From Pseudomonas sp. 31-12 (GTDB taxonomy: Bacteria > Pseudomonadota > Gammaproteobacteria > Pseudomonadales > Pseudomonadaceae), in NCBI RefSeq assembly GCF_003151075.1, contig NZ_CP029482.1, positions 5,084,001 to 5,148,000 on the forward strand: DNA of 64,000 nt. Direction: 5' to 3'. The notes below the pieces were generated by a model. That model did not search any database and was not told the origin of the DNA. It worked only from the letters and a program-made list of their open reading frames with translations. Both the position numbers and the translations under genes were made by a program. Below, one piece after another: positions 27,473 through 36,212 of this stretch. Every line of letters starts with the position of its first letter. Position 1 is the stretch's first letter.

Positions 27473-27580
27473 TGCACTTAGTCCCCTGACATAGTCTGTT
27501 GACGCAGATTCGCAATGGGCATACGCCAGCACAAGTCTCTGGCGTCGGAATAATGGCAAAAAGCTACGCCCACGTCGTTT

Positions 27581-28972
27581 TCAGAACGTTTTAGGTCGAT
27601 TCGCAGCGGTTGCCTGAAAAAATGCCCGGGCTCGGGGATCGCAGGCATAAGCCACGTTGATGCGCTGCCAGTCATTGGCCTGGCCGTCAGGACTGAAGGC
27701 CGTGGCAGAAGACAGCAGCACACCGAAGCGCCTGGCCTGTTTGCGCACCTGAGCGTAGTCGGACATGCGCGATCGCGCCCAGATGAACAGTCCACCGGCT
27801 GGCTTGCCGAAAACCTCCCAATCGGCGTCTTCGAGCACTTGCAAGGCCGCCTCTCGGTCCGTATTCAAACGCTGGCGCTGACGCTGGACCAGTTTGCGAT
27901 AAGCACCGCTGGCCAACAGACAAGCCAGCACCGACTCGCAGAACCTTGAGGCGCCCATGCTGCTGATCATCTTGACCTCGGCCAGTCGCGAAACAACCTC
28001 CTCACTGGCCACGACAAAGCCGACCCGCAATGAACTGCTGAGGGTTTTCGAGTAGCTGCCAATGTAGATCACGTTGTCATCGATACCCAACGCAGCGAGG
28101 CGAGTCCCGGGGCCGCCGTGCAAATCCGCATAGACGTCATCCTCAATCACCAGCACGCCATGGGTTTTGGTCAGATGCAAAACCTGCTGCGCCACCGCGG
28201 GCGTCAGGCAGCTGCCCGTCGGGTTGTGGTAGAGGCTGTTGATGAATAGCGCGCGGGGCCTGTGCTTCACCAGCAACGCTTCAAGCCGTGCCGTGTCAGG
28301 CCCGCGCGGGGTGCGCGGCACCTCGATCATGGTCACGCCGTGCAGCCTGAGCAGGTCGAACAGCAACGGATACCCCGGACTTTCCACCACCGCGCAATCA
28401 CCCGGCTTGAGCAAGGTGCGCACGATCAGGTCGAGCCCCTGACTGGCACCTGCTGTGGTCAGAATACGGTTTTCGTCCACGTCGACACTGAGCTGTCCAA
28501 GGCGTTTGAGGATTTGCAGACGCAAGGCAGGCAGGCCCCGTGATGGGCTGTAGTTGAACAACCCGGCCATGTCGGTACGGCTGACCTGACGAATCGCGTA
28601 GCTCAGGTCGTCCGTTTCGCGCCAGCTTTCGGGCAACCCGCCACAACCCAGTCTGAGTTCTCTCGAGAGACCGCCCTGTTTCACGTCCGCCCCTTCGAAC
28701 CAGAAACAATCCTGTTGCCCCTGAACGGCCAGCGCCGGCGTGGCGACGATGAATCCGGCGCCATGACGCGAGGCCAGTACACCTTGAGTCACCAGCCGCT
28801 CACAGGCTTCGACGACGCAGGACTGACTAAGCAGATTGACCCGCGCGATGTGCCGCGAAGAAGGTAAACGCGTCCCTGGCAGCACCTCGCTCTGACGGAG
28901 CCAGACGGCCAACGCATCGACGATTTGCTGTACGACCGGCACCAATGCCTGTCGATCGATTCTCAATTCCAT
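27581..28972 (-). CDS. MocR-type (GntR/aminotransferase) transcriptional regulator
   Basis: A 463-aa fusion of a GntR winged helix-turn-helix (about residues 10-75) to a fold-type I aminotransferase domain. The PLP-binding lysine is in the SYSKT motif near residue 305. Such MocR regulators sense PLP or an amino compound and usually control adjacent genes. AGGAG is 11 bases before the ATG at 28972; an in-frame TTG two codons earlier is closer, so the start is uncertain by two residues. Downstream on the same strand is the chemoreceptor, and upstream is an SDR gene; a target among them is possible but not shown. Confidence 0.9.
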   Translation of the reverse strand: MELRIDRQALVPVVQQIVDALAVWLRQSEVLPGTRLPSSRHIARVNLLSQSCVVEACERLVTQGVLASRHGAGFIVATPALAVQGQQDCFWFEGADVKQGGLSRELRLGCGGLPESWRETDDLSYAIRQVSRTDMAGLFNYSPSRGLPALRLQILKRLGQLSVDVDENRILTTAGASQGLDLIVRTLLKPGDCAVVESPGYPLLFDLLRLHGVTMIEVPRTPRGPDTARLEALLVKHRPRALFINSLYHNPTGSCLTPAVAQQVLHLTKTHGVLVIEDDVYADLHGGPGTRLAALGIDDNVIYIGSYSKTLSSSLRVGFVVASEEVVSRLAEVKMISSMGASRFCESVLACLLASGAYRKLVQRQRQRLNTDREAALQVLEDADWEVFGKPAGGLFIWARSRMSDYAQVRKQARRFGVLLSSATAFSPDGQANDWQRINVAYACDPRARAFFQATAANRPKTF

Positions 28973-29105
28973 GAGCAAGCAAACTCCTGTCCATTTGCGG
29001 GAAACAGTTAATCACAGGTCTGCTTGATCGGATGTGCGACAACGCCGCCAAAACCCTCGGTTCTAACCATTTGAAACACAATGTTCATCCCTTTCTCGGA
29101 ACCAT

Positions 29106-29135
29106 GAAAAAGCCCGCACGAATGCGGGCTTTTTC
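29106..29135 (-). terminator. Terminator after the SDR gene
   Basis: A stem of about 12 bp (29107-29118 with 29123-29134) with flanking A and T runs, 20 bases beyond the SDR stop. Confidence 0.85.
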
Positions 29136-29155
29136 CTACGCTACAACCTTGTTTA

Positions 29156-29917
29156 TCAGAACGCCGTAACACCACCGTCCACGGCCAGGGAGTGACCTGT
29201 GGTAAACGCCGCGCCATCGCTGCACAGATACAGCACCGCGCTGGCGATTTCATCGACCTTGCCGATGCGGCCGACCGGGTGCATGGCGTTGGCGAACTCG
29301 CCCTTCTTCGGGTCCGCTTCATAGGCACGACGGAACATGTCGGTGTCGATCACCGCCGGGCAGACCGCGTTCACACGAATCTTCTTCTTGGCGTATTCGA
29401 TGGCCGCCGACTTGGTCAGGCCGATCACCGCATGTTTCGACGCCGCGTATATGCTCATCTTCGGCGCCGCACCGAGGCCCGCCACCGACGCGGTGTTGAC
29501 GATCGCACCGCCGCCCTGGGCCAGCAACAACGGCAACTGGTACTTCATGCACAACCAGACGCCTTTGACGTTGACGCCCATGATCGCGTCGAACTCATCG
29601 ATCGTGCCTTCTGCCAGTTTGCCTTTTTCGATCTCGATGCCGGCGTTGTTGAAGGCATAGTCGAGACGACCGTAGGTATTCACCACTTCGTCCATCAGAT
29701 TTTTTACATCGCTTTCCAGCGTGACGTTGCAGCGCACGAAGGTCGCTTCGCCACCTGCTGTACGAATCAGCGCCACGGTGCCTTCGCCCCCGGCCGTGTC
29801 CATGTCGGCCACCACCACTTTCAACCCTTCAGCGGCGAATGCCTGGGCGGTCGCGCGGCCGATACCGTTGGCAGCGCCGGTCACCACAGCGACCTGGCCG
29901 GAAAACGTCATGCTCAT
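29156..29917 (-). CDS. Short-chain dehydrogenase/reductase
   Basis: A 253-aa classical SDR. The cofactor motif TGAANGIGRA is near residues 13-22, NNAG near residue 90, and the catalytic Ser...Tyr-Ala-Ala-Ser-Lys (YAASK) near residue 157. It would interconvert an alcohol and a ketone with NAD(P). TTTGAGGG lies 7 bases before the ATG at 29917, which decides the start over the longer open frame. The substrate is unknown. It is divergent from the MDR oxidoreductase at 30153. Confidence 0.92.
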   Translation of the reverse strand: MSMTFSGQVAVVTGAANGIGRATAQAFAAEGLKVVVADMDTAGGEGTVALIRTAGGEATFVRCNVTLESDVKNLMDEVVNTYGRLDYAFNNAGIEIEKGKLAEGTIDEFDAIMGVNVKGVWLCMKYQLPLLLAQGGGAIVNTASVAGLGAAPKMSIYAASKHAVIGLTKSAAIEYAKKKIRVNAVCPAVIDTDMFRRAYEADPKKGEFANAMHPVGRIGKVDEIASAVLYLCSDGAAFTTGHSLAVDGGVTAF

Positions 29918-30152
29918 TGTTATGCCCTCAAAGAGAAGAATGCGGGGGATCGCGTGTTTCCAGTCTAGCCACGGGGTGTATGACACGGCAGCACTATCAG
30001 AAGCCCGGTTGTTTGCCCATGAGTTGCAGTGATAGAGCGGCGGCACTGACTATCACTGCACTGGATCGATGTGCATTCGCCGCATCAGCCAAACTTGCGG
30101 CATCGATCATGAAGGGCTATCAACAAAGCTTCATTCATCTTGAGTGCCTGTC

Positions 30153-31157
30153 ATGACTTCCCAGACCAATCGCCAGTTCCTGCTTGCCAAACGTCCGGTG
30201 GGCGCGGCTACCCGCGAGACCTTTACCTATCAAGAAGTGCCAGTCGGCGAACCGGCTGCGGGTCAGATCCTGGTCAAAAACGAATACCTGTCCCTGGACC
30301 CGGCCATGCGTGGCTGGATGAACGAGGGCAAGTCCTACATTCCTCCGGTCGGTATCGGCGAAGTCATGCGCGCATTGGGTGTAGGCAAAGTCGTTGCCTC
30401 GAACAATCCCGGCTTCGCGGTCGGGGACTACGTCAACGGTGCACTGGGCGTGCAGGATTATTTCCTCGGCGAGCCACGAGGTTTCTACAAGGTCGATCCG
30501 ACACTGGCACCGCTGCCGCGTTACCTGTCCGCACTGGGCATGACCGGGATGACCGCCTACTTCGCGCTGCTCGATGTCGGCGCACCGAAAGAAGGTGACA
30601 CTGTGGTGCTGTCCGGCGCCGCCGGTGCAGTGGGAAGCATTGCCGGGCAGATCGCCAAGATAAAAGGCTGCCGTGTGATCGGCATCGCGGGCGGCGCGGA
30701 CAAGTGCAAGTTCCTGATCGATGAACTGGGGTTTGACGGCGTCATCGACTACAAGAACGAAGACGTGCATGCGGGCCTGAAGCGTGAATGCCCGAAAGGC
30801 GTCGACGTGTATTTCGATAACGTCGGCGGCGATATTCTCGACGCGGTGCTGGGTCGCCTGGCCATGAAAGCGCGCGTGGTGATTTGTGGCGCGATCAGCC
30901 AGTACAACAACAAGGAAGCGGTCAAGGGCCCGGCCAACTACCTGTCGTTGCTGGTCAACCGCGCGCGGATGGAAGGTTTCGTGGTGATGGACTACGCCGC
31001 GCAGTTCGCCGCCGCCGGACAGGAAATGGCAGGTTGGATGGCCAAGGGGCAGCTCAAGAGCAAGGAAGATATTGTTGAAGGGCTGGAGACGTTCCCGGAG
31101 ACGCTGATGAAGTTGTTCAGCGGCGAGAATTTCGGGAAGTTGGTTCTGAAGGTTTAA
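30153..31157 (+). CDS. NADP-dependent oxidoreductase of the MDR family (CurA/PTGR type)
   Basis: A 334-aa zinc-independent medium-chain dehydrogenase similar to prostaglandin/leukotriene reductases and CurA, which reduce carbon-carbon double bonds of enones with NADPH. The NADP-binding motif is GAAGAVGSIAGQIAK near residues 155-169, and the N-terminal SLDPAMRGWM segment is diagnostic. The ATG at 30153 is preferred over the GTG at 30144. Ordered after the divergent SDR; both may detoxify carbonyls, an inference. Confidence 0.9.
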   Translation: MTSQTNRQFLLAKRPVGAATRETFTYQEVPVGEPAAGQILVKNEYLSLDPAMRGWMNEGKSYIPPVGIGEVMRALGVGKVVASNNPGFAVGDYVNGALGVQDYFLGEPRGFYKVDPTLAPLPRYLSALGMTGMTAYFALLDVGAPKEGDTVVLSGAAGAVGSIAGQIAKIKGCRVIGIAGGADKCKFLIDELGFDGVIDYKNEDVHAGLKRECPKGVDVYFDNVGGDILDAVLGRLAMKARVVICGAISQYNNKEAVKGPANYLSLLVNRARMEGFVVMDYAAQFAAAGQEMAGWMAKGQLKSKEDIVEGLETFPETLMKLFSGENFGKLVLKV

Positions 31158-31185
31158 CCCGATATTTCAACGCACCACAAACCAA

Positions 31186-31274
31186 TGTGGGAGCGGGCTT
31201 GCTCGCGAAGAGGAGTGTCAGTCGACATTAATATTGACTGATACACCGCCTTCGTGAGCAAGCCCGCTCCCACA
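31186..31274. repeat. REPIN (inverted REP pair)
   Basis: Two REP units face each other: gtgggagcgggcttgctcgcga at the left and its near-perfect complement at the right, around a 40-base middle. The whole 89 bases can fold into one long hairpin between the MDR gene and pyrF. Confidence 0.85.
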
Positions 31275-31293
31275 TTTGATCTTCAGCGTTTGG

Positions 31294-31992
31294 TCAGGCG
31301 AGTTCGGCGACTACGGCAGCCAACGCCTTGGCCGGATCCGCCGCCTGGCTGATCGGACGACCAATCACCAGGTAATCGGAACCGGCATCCAGCGCCTGAC
31401 GCGGCGTCAGGATACGGCGCTGATCGTCCTGGGCGCTGCCCGCCGGGCGAATCCCCGGGGTCACCAGTTGCAGCGACGGGTGCGCCGATTTCAGGGCCTG
31501 GGCTTCCAGGGCCGAGCACACCAGACCGTCCATCCCGGCTTTTTCCGCCAGTGCGGCCAGGCGCAGCACCTGCTCCTGTGGCTCGATGTCCAGGCCGATA
31601 CCCGCCAGATCTTCACGCTCCATGCTGGTCAGCACGGTCACGCCGATCAACAGCGGTTTAGGGCCGGTACGCTGATCGAGCACTTCACGGCAGGCGGCCA
31701 TCATGCGCAGACCGCCGGAGCAGTGCACATTGACCATCCACACGCCCATCTCCGCCGCCGCTTTAACCGCCATGGCGGTGGTGTTCGGGATGTCGTGGAA
31801 CTTGAGGTCCAGGAACACTTCGAAACCCTTGTCACGCAGGGTGCCGACGATTTCCGAGGCGCAGCTGGTGAACAGTTCCTTGCCTACTTTGACCCGACAC
31901 AGCTTCGGGTCCAACTGGTCGGCCAGCTTCAGTGCGGCGTCACGGGTAGGGAAATCCAGGGCGACGATGATAGGAGTCTGGCAGACGGACAT
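31294..31992 (-). CDS. pyrF: Orotidine 5'-phosphate decarboxylase
   Basis: PyrF makes UMP from OMP, the last step of de novo pyrimidine synthesis. The 232-aa length is normal. The catalytic motif [10 protein letters not shown] (near residues 60-69) holds the Asp-Lys-Asp set. The open frame runs upstream to 32088, but the family starts at [16 protein letters not shown], so 31992 was chosen; a GAGAG site precedes it. A REPIN lies directly behind the stop. Confidence 0.95.
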   Translation of the reverse strand: MSVCQTPIIVALDFPTRDAALKLADQLDPKLCRVKVGKELFTSCASEIVGTLRDKGFEVFLDLKFHDIPNTTAMAVKAAAEMGVWMVNVHCSGGLRMMAACREVLDQRTGPKPLLIGVTVLTSMEREDLAGIGLDIEPQEQVLRLAALAEKAGMDGLVCSALEAQALKSAHPSLQLVTPGIRPAGSAQDDQRRILTPRQALDAGSDYLVIGRPISQAADPAKALAAVVAELA

Positions 31993-32110
31993 GTGCGGGC
32001 TCTCAGGCAGGACGAAATCGGCGCGCATTGTAGCGGAACCAGCGCCACTGCGGGACCCGATGATCGGTAAATCGTCCCGAAGACTCAAGCAAGCCTAGCC
32101 CCTGCAGCGA

Positions 32111-32158
32111 TTGTGTCGAGTTCGATACACACACGACACGCCCACAACATCCTTGCTC
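32111..32158. promoter_or_regulatory. Candidate shared regulatory block upstream of the response regulator gene
   Basis: This 48-base block matches 34230-34276 at 34 of 47 aligned columns with one gap. Conserved parts include TGTGT, TCG, TACA, CCCAC and CCTTGC. It lies about 130 bases before the response regulator start. Inference: an operator or promoter shared by the regulator gene and the EF-hand gene. Confidence 0.45.
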
Positions 32159-32285
32159 GCTACCCTCGGCAGCCGCAACACGTCCTTACAGCACTTCCCG
32201 CCTCCGGGCCGGACGCCTATGCTGGAACCACAACCTCGCAGCCCATCTTTGTGGTTGGCAGCCTACCTGGCAGATGAACACACGC

Positions 32286-33044
32286 ATGCACAGCACTCCA
32301 GCACCTCTGAATGACGATCAAAAAGCGCCCGCTGACGACAAACGCTGGAGCATTCGCGCCCTGATCGTTGACGATGACGTCCCGATCCGCGAACTGATGA
32401 TCGACTACCTGGCCCGGTTCAATATTCACGCCAGCGGCGTCACCGACGGCGCCGCCATGCGCCTGGCACTGCAAGCGGAGCATTTCGACGTGGTGGTGCT
32501 CGACCTGATGCTGCCCGGTGAAGACGGGTTGTCGCTGTGCCGCTGGCTGCGCGCCGAGTCTGACATTCCGATCCTGATGCTCACCGCGCGCTGCGAACCC
32601 ACTGACCGCATTATCGGCCTGGAACTGGGCGCCGATGACTACATGGCCAAGCCCTTCGAACCGCGAGAACTGGTCGCGCGGATTCAGACCATTCTGCGTA
32701 GAGTGCGCGACGACCGTACTGAACAGCGTGCGAATATTCGCTTCGACAACTGGCGCCTGAACAGCGTGCTGCGTCAGCTGATTGCCGCTGATGGCCTGGT
32801 GGTGCCGTTGTCGAACGCTGAATTCCGCCTGCTCTGGGTGTTCATCGAACGTCCGCGTCGGGTGCTCAGCCGCGAACAACTGCTGGATGCCGCCCGTGGT
32901 CGTTCGATTGAAGCGTTTGATCGCAGCATCGACTTGCTGGTCTCGCGCCTGCGCCAGAAGCTCGGCGATGACCCAAAAGCCCCGCAGCTGATCAAGACCG
33001 TTCGCGGTGAGGGTTATCTGTTCGACGCGAGGGACATCGGCTGA
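32286..33044 (+). CDS. OmpR/PhoB family response regulator
   Basis: A 252-aa two-domain regulator. The receiver domain begins around residue 25, with phosphorylation site Asp73 in VVVLDLMLPGEDG and the conserved Lys in YMAKPF. The C-terminal winged helix DNA-binding domain ends in the typical TVRGEGYLF. Two ATGs (32274 and 32286) are in frame; neither has a clear ribosome-binding site, and 32286 is given with reservation. The stop overlaps the kinase start by one base. With the kinase and the EF-hand gene it may form a small regulon. Confidence 0.9.
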   Translation: MHSTPAPLNDDQKAPADDKRWSIRALIVDDDVPIRELMIDYLARFNIHASGVTDGAAMRLALQAEHFDVVVLDLMLPGEDGLSLCRWLRAESDIPILMLTARCEPTDRIIGLELGADDYMAKPFEPRELVARIQTILRRVRDDRTEQRANIRFDNWRLNSVLRQLIAADGLVVPLSNAEFRLLWVFIERPRRVLSREQLLDAARGRSIEAFDRSIDLLVSRLRQKLGDDPKAPQLIKTVRGEGYLFDARDIG

Positions 33045-34093
33045 TGCGGGCGCGCTTCGATACGCTGTTCGGCCGCCTGTTTGGCGTGCTGTTGCTGGCG
33101 ATCATCCTGGCGCACCTGTTGGCGTTTGCCTGGTTTCACCATTACGGCCCTCCGCCGCCTCCGCCGCCACCGGCGTTTTCCCAAGGCATCGACGGTCAGC
33201 GTCCGCCGATGGACCCGCGCTTCGAAAACCGACCGCCACGGCCCTGGTTCGGCGGACCGTTGGTGCCGCTGACGTTCCAGTTTGTCTCGCTGATCATTGC
33301 CGCCTGGTACGGTGCCAAACTGCTGAGTCGACCGATCCAGCGCTTGAGCGACGCCGCTGAGCGCTTGAGCGAAAACCTCGACAGCCCGCCGCTGGATGAA
33401 TCCGGCCCACGGGAAGCTCGGCAAGCGGCCTACACCTTCAATCTGATGCAGAAACGCATTATCGAGCAGGTGCAGCAGCGCTCGCGGATGCTCGGCGCAG
33501 TGTCCCACGACCTGCGCACGCCGCTCTCACGTCTCAAGTTGCGTCTGGAACAGATCGACGACGACAAGCTGCAGGGCCAGATGCGCCAGGATCTGGACGA
33601 CATGATCAGCATGCTCGACGCCACCCTCACCTATTTGCACGAACAGCGCACCAGCGAAGCCGAACAATGGATGGACGTGCAGGCGCTGGTGGAATCGTTG
33701 AGCGAAAACGCCCAGGATCAGGGTGCCGATGTCCAGACCAGCGGCCACTGCGCACCGTTGCAAGTGCAGCCGATGGCCTTGCGCTCATGCATCAATAATC
33801 TGCTGGACAATGCCCTGCGCTATGCCGGGCATGCGCGGATTACTCTGGAAGACAACCGCGAGCAACTGGTGATCCGCGTCATCGACCACGGCCCCGGTAT
33901 TGCGGCGGATAAGCGTGAAGCGGTGTTCGAGCCGTTCTTTCGGCTGGAAGGTTCGCGCAATCGCAACTCGGGCGGCGTCGGCCTGGGCATGACCATTGCC
34001 CGCGAAGCGGCGGACCGGCTGGGTGGTCAGTTGAGCCTGGAAGAAACACCCGGCGACGGTCTCACCGCCGTCATCCACCTACCCCGCACCTGA
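33044..34093 (+). CDS. Sensor histidine kinase, proline-rich periplasmic loop
   Basis: A 349-aa membrane kinase partnered with the regulator gene it overlaps by one base. The first membrane helix is at about residues 10-30, and the second near residues 78-96. The short periplasmic loop between them (about 45 residues) is unusual: a run of eight prolines and further Pro/Arg/Asp-rich sequence. HAMP follows, then the phospho-acceptor His155 in AVSHDLRTP, N-box NNLLDNALRYA, and G-boxes DHGPGI and GVGLGMTIA. The signal is unknown. A loop this small is more likely to sense metal ions or membrane state than a bulky ligand; that is inference. Confidence 0.9.
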   Translation: MRARFDTLFGRLFGVLLLAIILAHLLAFAWFHHYGPPPPPPPPAFSQGIDGQRPPMDPRFENRPPRPWFGGPLVPLTFQFVSLIIAAWYGAKLLSRPIQRLSDAAERLSENLDSPPLDESGPREARQAAYTFNLMQKRIIEQVQQRSRMLGAVSHDLRTPLSRLKLRLEQIDDDKLQGQMRQDLDDMISMLDATLTYLHEQRTSEAEQWMDVQALVESLSENAQDQGADVQTSGHCAPLQVQPMALRSCINNLLDNALRYAGHARITLEDNREQLVIRVIDHGPGIAADKREAVFEPFFRLEGSRNRNSGGVGLGMTIAREAADRLGGQLSLEETPGDGLTAVIHLPRT

Positions 34094-34111
34094 GCCCCCC
34101 CCAAAATCCCT

Positions 34112-34201
34112 TGTGGGAGCGAGCCTGCTCGCGATAGCGGTGTATCAGTCGCCATTGATGTTGACTGACACACCGCTATCGCGAGCAGGCTCGCTCCCAC
34201 A
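34112..34201. repeat. REPIN (inverted REP pair)
   Basis: Facing REP units of the gtgggagcgagcctgctcgcgatagcgg type, almost perfect complements over about 30 bases on each side, form a long hairpin between the kinase gene and the EF-hand gene. Confidence 0.85.
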
Positions 34202-34229
34202 GGGTTTGCGGCGCTTTTGATTCCTGCGC

Positions 34230-34276
34230 ATGTGTACCACTCGGTACAAACCCCACACACCCACGACACCTTGCCC
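34230..34276. promoter_or_regulatory. Candidate shared regulatory block upstream of the EF-hand gene
   Basis: A 47-base block similar to 32111-32158. It contains a perfect inverted repeat TGTACC-ACTC-GGTACA at 34233-34248. It ends 57 bases before the EF-hand gene start, a suitable place for an activator site. Because it lies downstream of the REPIN, the EF-hand gene probably has its own promoter. Confidence 0.45.
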
Positions 34277-34333
34277 CTTGACGCTGCATAAGCCGGTGCA
34301 CCCGCCGGCTTTCCATCCCAGGGAGTGAGCCCA

Positions 34334-34963
34334 ATGATTGGTAGCGTCAGCAATTACACGAGCTTTACCAGCACCAGCAGCACCTCAACCAACAGCGCCC
34401 GCAGCCAGCAATTCCAGAAAGAACTGTTCGCCAAGCTCGACAGCAACAGCGACGGCGCGGTGGATCAGGACGAGCTCAAAAGCGCTCTGTCGCAGAAAAC
34501 CGATGAGGGTCTTCTGGTCAGCCTGAGCAAAAACTTTGGCGACCTTGACAGCGACGACAGCGGCAGCCTGAGCAGCGAGGAAATGGCGGCAATGGCACCA
34601 CCGCCACCGCCGCCACAGCAGGTGTCCAGCGAAGAATTGTTCAGCCAGTTGGATGCGGACAGCGACGGCAGCGTGACCGCCACCGAATTGAGCAGCGCGT
34701 TGCAGGCCAGCAACAACACCTCATCAACCAGCACCGACACCAGCGCCGCATTGCTCAAGGTGCTGGACAGTGACAGCAGTGGCGCGGTCAGCAGCGATGA
34801 ACTGCAAGCGGCGTTGCAAGCGGGTCGCGAGAAAACCAGCGACAGCTCCACCACGCAGTTCAACGTCAATGAAGCGCTGAACAAAATGATCGCCAACCTG
34901 AGCAAGCAGTATTCGCTTGATAACGTGGCGAGCGTGGGCAAGTACCTGAACGTATCGACCTGA
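34334..34963 (+). CDS. Protein with four EF-hand calcium-binding loops
   Basis: A 209-aa acidic Ser/Thr/Asp-rich protein with four 12-residue EF-hand loops starting at Asp36, Asp72, Asp107 and Asp145; each has Gly at position 6 and Glu at position 12. A PPPPPPP linker (about residues 89-95) separates the two EF-hand pairs. No membrane helix or clear signal peptide is seen, so location is uncertain. GGGAG lies 8 bases before the ATG at 34334. It follows a two-component system whose regulator shares an upstream block with it, so it may be a calcium buffer or sensor under that system. The role is unknown. Confidence 0.85.
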   Translation: MIGSVSNYTSFTSTSSTSTNSARSQQFQKELFAKLDSNSDGAVDQDELKSALSQKTDEGLLVSLSKNFGDLDSDDSGSLSSEEMAAMAPPPPPPQQVSSEELFSQLDADSDGSVTATELSSALQASNNTSSTSTDTSAALLKVLDSDSSGAVSSDELQAALQAGREKTSDSSTTQFNVNEALNKMIANLSKQYSLDNVASVGKYLNVST

Positions 34964-34971
34964 GTCAAAAG

Positions 34972-35068
34972 CTTCGCGGGCAAGCCCGCTCCCACAGGAT
35001 TCAGTGGTGTTCACGCTTTCGTGTGTTACATCCAGATCCCTGTGGGAGCGAGCTTGCTCGCGAAGAGG
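34972..35068. repeat. Pair of REP elements in divergent orientation
   Basis: REP units at about 34972-34996 (minus orientation) and 35041-35068 (plus orientation) fill the space between the EF-hand gene and the converging permease gene. Confidence 0.75.
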
Positions 35069-35088
35069 CCATCAGCCACGACATACGA

Positions 35089-36144
35089 TTAAGGCTGGCG
35101 ATCCTCTACCCGCGCATGACTCTTGCTCCAGTCCGTCAACAGACTGTACGCAACCGCCAGCAACGTCGGCCCGATAAACAAGCCGATAAACCCAAACGCA
35201 ATCAAACCGCCAAACACGCCCAGCAACACGATCACCAACGGCAAATTCCCGCCCCGGCTGATCAGATATGGCTTCAGCACGTTGTCGACGCCGCTGATGA
35301 TAAACGTGCCCCAGCACCCGAGGAACACCGCCATCCCGTACTCGCCGTTCCAGGCCAGCCACGCCGTGGCCGGAATCCACACTAACGGTGGCCCCATCGG
35401 AATCAGGCTGAGCATGAAAGTCACGATGCCTAACACCAGCGCTCCGGGCACGCCGGCAATCAGGAACCCGATCAACGCCAGGACTGCCTGCGCCGCCGCC
35501 GTGCCGATCACCCCGTTCACCACCCGCTGCACGGTGCCCGCCACCAGATCAATGTAATAGCCGGCGCGATCGCCAATCAGCCGCTGCAGCAAGCCATGGA
35601 CAAACGCCGCCAACCGCGGCCCGTCGCGGTAGAAAAAGAACACGAACACAATGCTCAACGTCAGCTCGAGAATCCCGCCGCCAATCTGTGCACTGCGCGC
35701 CAGCAGCCAGTTGCCGACCTGGCCCAGATAAGGTTTGACCGCGACCATCATCGCCGCGCCTTGCTGATCGATGCTGTTCCAGATCACCACCAACCGCTCG
35801 CCCACCAAAGGCACACCCCCCAGCCAGGTCGGTGCCTCCGGCAAACCGTCCATCTGCACATCCTTGATCAGCGCCGTGGCGTCACGCACGTGGTCCGCAA
35901 GGTTGAACCCGAGCCAGACCAGTGGCACCGCCACCAGCAACATCCAGCCGAGTGTCAGCACCAGCGCGGCCAGGGATTCCCGGCCATTGAGCCAGCGGGT
36001 CAGCAACCGCATCAGCGGCCAACTGGCGAACGCCAGCACCGCGCCCCAGAACAAGGCCGACCAGAACGGCGCCATCACCCAGAGGCTCGCGCCAAACAGC
36101 ACCAGGAGCAGAATCTGCACCAACAGCCGATCGTTATTGAGCAT
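35089..36144 (-). CDS. AI-2E family transporter (PerM/YdiK type)
   Basis: A 351-aa polytopic inner-membrane protein of the AI-2E/PerM family, with helices in the first 75 residues, around 150-180 and in the last 150 residues. The late GPPLVWIPA and GLFIGPTLLA segments are characteristic. Family members export autoinducer-2 or act as Na+/H+ antiporters; which applies here is not known. The ATG at 36144 follows GAGAA by 6 bases and removes an upstream extension without homology features. Confidence 0.85.
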   Translation of the reverse strand: MLNNDRLLVQILLLVLFGASLWVMAPFWSALFWGAVLAFASWPLMRLLTRWLNGRESLAALVLTLGWMLLVAVPLVWLGFNLADHVRDATALIKDVQMDGLPEAPTWLGGVPLVGERLVVIWNSIDQQGAAMMVAVKPYLGQVGNWLLARSAQIGGGILELTLSIVFVFFFYRDGPRLAAFVHGLLQRLIGDRAGYYIDLVAGTVQRVVNGVIGTAAAQAVLALIGFLIAGVPGALVLGIVTFMLSLIPMGPPLVWIPATAWLAWNGEYGMAVFLGCWGTFIISGVDNVLKPYLISRGGNLPLVIVLLGVFGGLIAFGFIGLFIGPTLLAVAYSLLTDWSKSHARVEDRQP

Positions 36145-36176
36145 GTAGGTTCTCGAAAAAATCAGTCCACAAAGAA

Positions 36177-36204
36177 CAGGCGAACGCGCCAACCGCGTTC
36201 GCCT
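36177..36204 (-). terminator. Probable terminator after the DUF4892 gene
   Basis: A perfect 12-bp stem (36177-36188 with 36193-36204) with a 4-nt loop directly follows the stop at 36213 on the minus strand. The T tract behind it is poor, so confidence is moderate. Confidence 0.55.
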
Positions 36205-36212
36205 GATGAAGC

